DNA from: Ignavibacteriota bacterium
Lineage (GTDB): Bacteria; Bacteroidota; Ignavibacteria; UBA10030; SZUA-254
Reading direction: 5' to 3'
Assembly (NCBI GenBank): GCA_016209795.1
Contig: JACQVI010000070.1
Coordinates: 1-36,743, forward strand
Length of the DNA: 36,743 nt
Shown: in pieces, positions 32,717 through 36,743 of the stretch
How the letters are laid out: every line of letters begins with the position of its first letter
Position numbering within the stretch: the stretch's first letter is position 1
Translations under genes and position numbers: made by a program
The notes under the pieces: generated by a model
Database searches by the model: none
Seen by the model: only the letters and a program-made list of their open reading frames with translations
What the model was told of the DNA's origin: nothing

Positions 32717-33505
32717 TCATTCAATCCACTTCTTTGGAGGTTGCCGCAAATATCTTTCTGAGAAAAGGTTGTCCTCGATGCCAATGTTGTAATCCGTTTT
32801 TGCAAAGATCACTTCCGTCGTGTGCCCACTTTGGAGGTTTTTCATGGTTCGCTTGGTGATGGTCGGAAGTCCCTTGATGTCCGTTATCTCATCGGCAGTG
32901 AAGACCTTGTACAACTCACCTTTCTTGTCGTAGTATTCTTCTTTGACAGGAAGAAAATGGATTTTGTCAATCCATGAAATTTTGTAGCTGTAATCAACAT
33001 CAGCGGCTTTCGGCGTGCTCTTCACGACATAGCAATCGTTTGTGCCGAGCTTTTCCTCCTTGACGATGGCGTGTGTATCATCCTCCAAATCTCTTCCCGA
33101 GACGTCCTCATACGTGAAATCAGAGCCGACAAAGCTTGAACTTTTATCCCGCGCCGCAATCCTTCTCACCATGTTGATTGCCAGCACAAAGAGCCATCGA
33201 TCATCGTCCTTCGCCGGATACTTGTTGACCATGAAGGCCATATCCCTCACGTCAGCGGGCTGAAAAAAATAGATGAAATACTTCTGGCTGCCGCCGACTT
33301 CGCCGTAGTTCTTTCTCAGCATGGTCATTTCCCTTACTCGTTTCTGACCTCCCTTGCTAATGAGCGTCATCATGACCCGTGCTTTAAAATCCTTGCCTGC
33401 GTAGAGGAAAGCTGCCTGTGATTTTTTCACAACCTCCTCGGCTGTCGCAGCAAAAGCATGCAAGGGTAAAAGCAGCGCCAACACCAGTAACAGAGACGTT
33501 CTCAT
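32717..33505 (-). CDS. Periplasmic LolA-like (outer-membrane lipoprotein-sorting) protein of the export cassette
   Basis: 262 residues with a clear signal peptide (LLLVLALLLPLHAFA), then the LolA-like half-barrel: KSQAAFLYAGKDFKARVMMTL, the YFFQPADVRDMAFMV segment and SYKISWIDKIHFLPVKEEYYD. Proteins of this type accompany MMPL exporters and are thought to ferry lipids or other hydrophobic cargo across the periplasm. The ATG at 33505 is preferred since AAAGGAG lies just before it; an ATG at 33523 would overlap the transporter stop (ATGA). Confidence 0.85.
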   Translation of the reverse strand: MRTSLLLVLALLLPLHAFAATAEEVVKKSQAAFLYAGKDFKARVMMTLISKGGQKRVREMTMLRKNYGEVGGSQKYFIYFFQPADVRDMAFMVNKYPAKDDDRWLFVLAINMVRRIAARDKSSSFVGSDFTYEDVSGRDLEDDTHAIVKEEKLGTNDCYVVKSTPKAADVDYSYKISWIDKIHFLPVKEEYYDKKGELYKVFTADEITDIKGLPTITKRTMKNLQSGHTTEVIFAKTDYNIGIEDNLFSERYLRQPPKKWIE

Positions 33506-33519
33506 AGAAATAGCTCCTT

Positions 33520-35883
33520 TCATATTTGATTTTGTGTTATCGCGTTCTTCTTAAAGAGCCAATCCTTCATCAAGGTAATCAAGGCTGGCACGTAGATAAT
33601 GGTCAAGATTGAGCTGAGCATCATCATGCTCACAATAAACGCCCCGACGGTGATATAAGGCGTCAGAGAGGCAAACATCATCACCGAGAATGCCGAGGCA
33701 AACAGCACGGCGTTGCGCATGATTCCCTTGCCCGGACGTGCAGCAGTCCACAATAAAGATTCAGTGATGAGTTCAGAGTTTGGGGTACATGGTGCAGGGC
33801 TTTGACCGCTGAACACCGGCTGTAGGCTGTCCACGATTCGTTGTTTGAACCTGCTAATGAAGTGAATGGCAAAATCCACCGCCATGCCGAGAGAAAGGCA
33901 GGAAAGAACAGATATCGGCATGTCAAAGTCTTTGCCAATAAATCCTAGGCCTCCATAGATGAGCAGTATGGTGAAAAGGAGAGGAATGGAGCCAAGGATC
34001 GCCCATTTAACGGAACGAAAGTTGAAGACAAGAATGACAAAAACCACAATCAATGCCAGGATAAAACCACGGAGCATGTCATACAGGACTTCATCATTCC
34101 ACACGAGATTGAAATAAGCGATTCCCGCCGGTTTCAATTCCATGGAGATGGGATGATTCTTTTTGAATTCATCCACCGACTTGTTGATCTCTCTCATTGC
34201 CTGCGCATCCCAGGTCTTGAGCTGAACCCATATATTCGCCTTCTGAAATGGGTAATCAACTAAATTGTCCAAGTCGGAGGGTTTGGCAGACATGGAAAAC
34301 ATGAATAGATACTGGCCGATTTCCTCTTGTGTCTTCGGCACAACTTCATATTGCGGATCATCGTCATGCAAGACTTTGCTGACTCTCTTTACAATGTCGA
34401 CAACAGAAACGGTTTTACCCACCACGGAAAGTTTTTCGAGATGTCGCTGCAGAGCTTCAATGTATCGCATCGCCTCGGGGGTTTTAATGAAATCAGCCTC
34501 CTCGGCGGTCGCCACGAGATAACCAAGCGAGGTGCCGCCGAGTGCTTGATTCATCACCCTGTCTGCCGTCCTCACCTCGCTGTCATATTTGAACCACTCG
34601 ACCATGTTGTTATTGACGTTGATTTTTGTGGTTCCGATAATCGCGACGATAACCAACACGAGACTCACCAACACAGTGGCCTTTGGCTTCTGGGCGCCAA
34701 AACCACCCAGCGCTTTAAGAAGTCGGGCGGACCGGCTCAATCCAATATCCTCCCTCGCCGCAGCTTTTTCTATCTTTTCTTCTTTTATAAACGTAAGTAT
34801 GGCGGGGAGGAAGCTGAAGCTCAAAAGTCTCAAAACGATTGTTCCGAAAGCCACCAGACCGCCAAATACTTTGACCGGGATGATGTGCATGAGCAGTAAA
34901 ACCGCAAAGCCTGCTGCGGTCGCCAGCGCCGTGTAGCGCACCGGGCGACTTACCGCCTCCATGGTCTCGAGGATGGCAAGCTTCTTGTTTTTCTTCTCCC
35001 GGTATCTGAAATAGTATTCGTTGAAAATGTGAATGCTGTCCGTGGCGATTGCCATGAGAAAGACGGGACTCATGGAGCTCATGATGTGAATGGGGAAGCC
35101 GAGGCCGATGAGCAATCCCACCGACCAGGTGATGCTGATCATCGCCACCGTCATCATCGAGATCGATAACGAGAGATTTCGGAACATCAGATAGATGGCG
35201 AGGAACATGATCATTCCTGAAATTGGCGAGAACACCGCCATGAGCTTGAACATGTCGGCCCCGAAGGTATCCCTTGCCACGGGATCGCCGGCGATGTAGT
35301 AGCTCTCTGACCCGCCTTCCTTGTTAACGATTTCTCGCATGCGGTCCGCGATCTCTTTGCCGTTGGCGCCTTTTTCGAGCGGAACATAAATGGCCGTGGT
35401 CTTGCTATCCCGCGAAATGATGCGGTTGACAAAAAGTGGATTTTCGAAGAGCGTCTTCCGCAGAGCATTTATCTCTTCGTCCGTCTGTGGCACGTCGGTC
35501 ATGAGTGGCGCAACTTTCAAAACCCCTGCCTCTGCAGAAACATTGGTAATGGTTGGGAAACTATTGACGTCCCGCCACGCCACGCCGTTGATTTTGAGAA
35601 TCTCATCGGTGATGCGGATGATCTTCCCAAGACTCTCCTTATTCAGAATCCCATTTTCATTGACGATGCCGACGACGATCATATCCTCATAGAGGCTGAA
35701 CGTCTTCTCCACTTCGTCATTCCAGACTCTCACGTCTGAGGTCGCGGGAAGCATGTTCTTGGGATTCGTATCGGTCTTCATCTTCGGGATTTGCGTGGCG
35801 AATGCGAGGGTGAAGATGATCGCCAGCGATACGATTAACTTGGGGTGATTGACTGAAAATTCGACAAGAGAAACCTTTCGCAT
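33520..35883 (-). CDS. MMPL/RND-family exporter
   Basis: 787 residues, about twelve membrane helices in two homologous halves, each with a large periplasmic loop between helix 1 and helix 2. The first half has MSSMSPVFLMAIATDSIHIFNEYYF and the second LSCLSLGMAVDFAIHFISRF, the usual GxxxDY-like core of RND/MMPL proton-driven pumps, here with D in both. It probably exports a hydrophobic compound such as a lipid. A short low-complexity loop (SLQPVFSGQSPAPCTPNS) follows the second core helix. GAGG precedes the ATG at 35883; upstream in-frame TTG and ATG are alternatives. By eye it is more GC-rich than the cytochrome operons. Confidence 0.88.
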   Translation of the reverse strand: MRKVSLVEFSVNHPKLIVSLAIIFTLAFATQIPKMKTDTNPKNMLPATSDVRVWNDEVEKTFSLYEDMIVVGIVNENGILNKESLGKIIRITDEILKINGVAWRDVNSFPTITNVSAEAGVLKVAPLMTDVPQTDEEINALRKTLFENPLFVNRIISRDSKTTAIYVPLEKGANGKEIADRMREIVNKEGGSESYYIAGDPVARDTFGADMFKLMAVFSPISGMIMFLAIYLMFRNLSLSISMMTVAMISITWSVGLLIGLGFPIHIMSSMSPVFLMAIATDSIHIFNEYYFRYREKKNKKLAILETMEAVSRPVRYTALATAAGFAVLLLMHIIPVKVFGGLVAFGTIVLRLLSFSFLPAILTFIKEEKIEKAAAREDIGLSRSARLLKALGGFGAQKPKATVLVSLVLVIVAIIGTTKINVNNNMVEWFKYDSEVRTADRVMNQALGGTSLGYLVATAEEADFIKTPEAMRYIEALQRHLEKLSVVGKTVSVVDIVKRVSKVLHDDDPQYEVVPKTQEEIGQYLFMFSMSAKPSDLDNLVDYPFQKANIWVQLKTWDAQAMREINKSVDEFKKNHPISMELKPAGIAYFNLVWNDEVLYDMLRGFILALIVVFVILVFNFRSVKWAILGSIPLLFTILLIYGGLGFIGKDFDMPISVLSCLSLGMAVDFAIHFISRFKQRIVDSLQPVFSGQSPAPCTPNSELITESLLWTAARPGKGIMRNAVLFASAFSVMMFASLTPYITVGAFIVSMMMLSSILTIIYVPALITLMKDWLFKKNAITQNQI

Positions 35884-35918
35884 ATCCATCCTCAAAATAT
35901 TCAATTGGGAACCTTATT

Positions 35919-36110
35919 TTAATGCGCGTGAGGTTCGATAAACACATCACGCATTAGATCGCACGCGCTTTGCTTGCCGCCTTTGCCAAGAACGGATTCC
36001 ACCATTTGGAAGACGCGATGATCCTCTTGAAGGGTCGTTGCCGACCGCAGTGCATTGTACGCTTTCTCGGTTCCGTATGGTGCATCATTGATGAGAAGTA
36101 GAATGTTCAT
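35919..36110 (-). CDS. Shortened DsrE-like protein (likely decaying paralogue)
   Basis: 63 residues. The first 33 match the DsrE protein at 30947 almost residue for residue (ILLLINDAPYGTEKAYNAL), then about 25 central residues are missing. The sequence resumes as QMVESVLGKGGKQSACD, where the paralogue has RMLKSVIAKGGKVKACGSC. Only one of the two Cys is kept and the tail is unrelated. The frame stays open, so the deletion was in frame. AAAGGA before the ATG at 36110 supports translation. A complete fold is unlikely. The start at 36134 would run into the upstream gene. Confidence 0.55.
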   Translation of the reverse strand: MNILLLINDAPYGTEKAYNALRSATTLQEDHRVFQMVESVLGKGGKQSACDLMRDVFIEPHAH

Positions 36111-36126
36111 TGGTTTTCCTTTACTG

Positions 36127-36732
36127 TTATTCATTTACCCTGAGGATAACTTTACGCTCAAAATAATTTCCGACCATGCCATCCTTTGCTTTCCCTTTGA
36201 CGGACTCACCTTTCGTAAGCATCACCTGCATCTGAAGTTCAGCATCCTTCGCATCGTCAAGCGGTTGAACGGTCATTGGCAGCATAGTCACTTTCGCACC
36301 TTCGAACCCTTGCACCTTATCACCGACCAATCTGCAAGACATTTGGAGATTCACAGACCACCCCGGCGCAAACTTCGAAAGAGAGTTTGTCTTAACCCTT
36401 GTTGAGTCAACATACGTCCAGGCATTTCTGTACGGAGTGGGTGTGTCGTCATCTTTTGTTCGACCAATCACCGTGAGAACAGTTTTCTGCTGTCCGCGTT
36501 TTACTTCAAGGAGAAACGAACCATCCGACTGGCGGAGTGACTTCATTGTCTCTTTGTCAAGGACATCGATGATCGTCCTCTTCTCATCGGTCCATGGACC
36601 GTTATTCGCATGGCAGCTCATGCATGATTTTGCTTTTCCTAAAATACCAACTGCCGGCGGATAAGCAAAAACCTCCTGCGAGAGATTTACCATGACTATG
36701 ATTGTGCTGAGAATAAATAAAATTCTTTTCAT
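36127..36732 (-). CDS. Periplasmic monohaem c-type cytochrome of unknown family
   Basis: 201 residues with a signal peptide (LSTIIVMVNLSQEVFA, cleavage before YPPAVG) and one haem motif, CMSCH at about residues 37-41, followed by ANNGPWTDEKR. The remainder is beta-rich and ends VILRVNE. I do not recognise the second domain. GGAG seven bases before the ATG is at the very edge of the window. It lies upstream of the DsrE fragment and may be a further periplasmic electron carrier or sensor linked to the neighbouring respiratory genes. Confidence 0.75.
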   Translation of the reverse strand: MKRILFILSTIIVMVNLSQEVFAYPPAVGILGKAKSCMSCHANNGPWTDEKRTIIDVLDKETMKSLRQSDGSFLLEVKRGQQKTVLTVIGRTKDDDTPTPYRNAWTYVDSTRVKTNSLSKFAPGWSVNLQMSCRLVGDKVQGFEGAKVTMLPMTVQPLDDAKDAELQMQVMLTKGESVKGKAKDGMVGNYFERKVILRVNE

Positions 36733-36743
36733 TTATGTACTCC

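Noticed and set aside
34327-34899. 190-codon plus-strand ORF opposite the MMPL gene
   Set aside because: It is antisense to conserved transporter coding sequence, His-rich and without a motif: a shadow frame.

Overview
The window reads like a chromosomal fragment from a free-living, respiring Gram-negative bacterium of medium GC. It has outer-membrane beta-barrels, lipoproteins, periplasmic c-type cytochromes and NtrC/sigma-54 regulation. The CX4CH cytochrome domain beside an FN3 lipoprotein and the heptanucleotide intergenic spacers suggest the Bacteroidota/Ignavibacteriota (FCB) side of the tree, but this is a guess: no rRNA or universal marker is present. Almost every gene lies on the minus strand.

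Layout. (1) 1-1640 is a decayed accessory island: an ATPase fragment, a hicBA toxin-antitoxin pair between two copies of a broken gene, and two copies of a hairpin repeat. (2) 1641-1922 is the tail of an otherwise deleted NtrC-type regulator. (3) 1975-10398 is respiratory operon A: receiver protein, haem-porin, cupredoxin, Rieske protein, cytochrome b, DoxX protein, cytochrome b subunit IV, 2x[4Fe-4S] ferredoxin, octahaem cytochrome c with coiled coil, monohaem lipoprotein cytochrome c. (4) 10688-15864 is histidine kinase, NtrC regulator, and an FN3 lipoprotein plus YncE-like propeller that look like one frameshifted gene. (5) 16066-19924 is a second kinase/NtrC pair, followed by a 1 kb gap. 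(6) 20972-30687 is respiratory operon B, a paralogue of A: receiver protein, haem-porin, cupredoxin, GltD-like FAD/Fe-S oxidoreductase, Rieske protein, a small tandem-repeat Cys protein, cytochrome b, subunit IV, octahaem cytochrome c, a cNMP-binding protein, and lipoprotein cytochrome c, ending at a strong terminator. (7) 30947-36732 is a DsrE protein, a beta-barrel/LolA-like/MMPL export cassette, a shortened second dsrE, and a monohaem periplasmic protein.

How they may work together. Each operon encodes a possible electron path across the whole envelope: an outer-membrane barrel with an N-terminal CXXCH haem resembling the Cyc2 family, a copper protein, periplasmic cytochromes, a Rieske/cytochrome b quinone-reactive core and, in B only, an NAD(P)-type flavoprotein. 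One reading is uptake of electrons from an external donor, with B pushing some uphill to NAD(P)H. The opposite direction is equally allowed by the sequence. No terminal oxidase or reductase is in the window. The kinase/NtrC pairs, plus candidate -24/-12 sigma-54 promoters before operon B, operon A and the second kinase, suggest sigma-54 control. The NtrC remnant after operon A mirrors the intact kinase/NtrC pair after operon B, so the ancestral duplicated unit was probably respiratory operon plus its two-component system.
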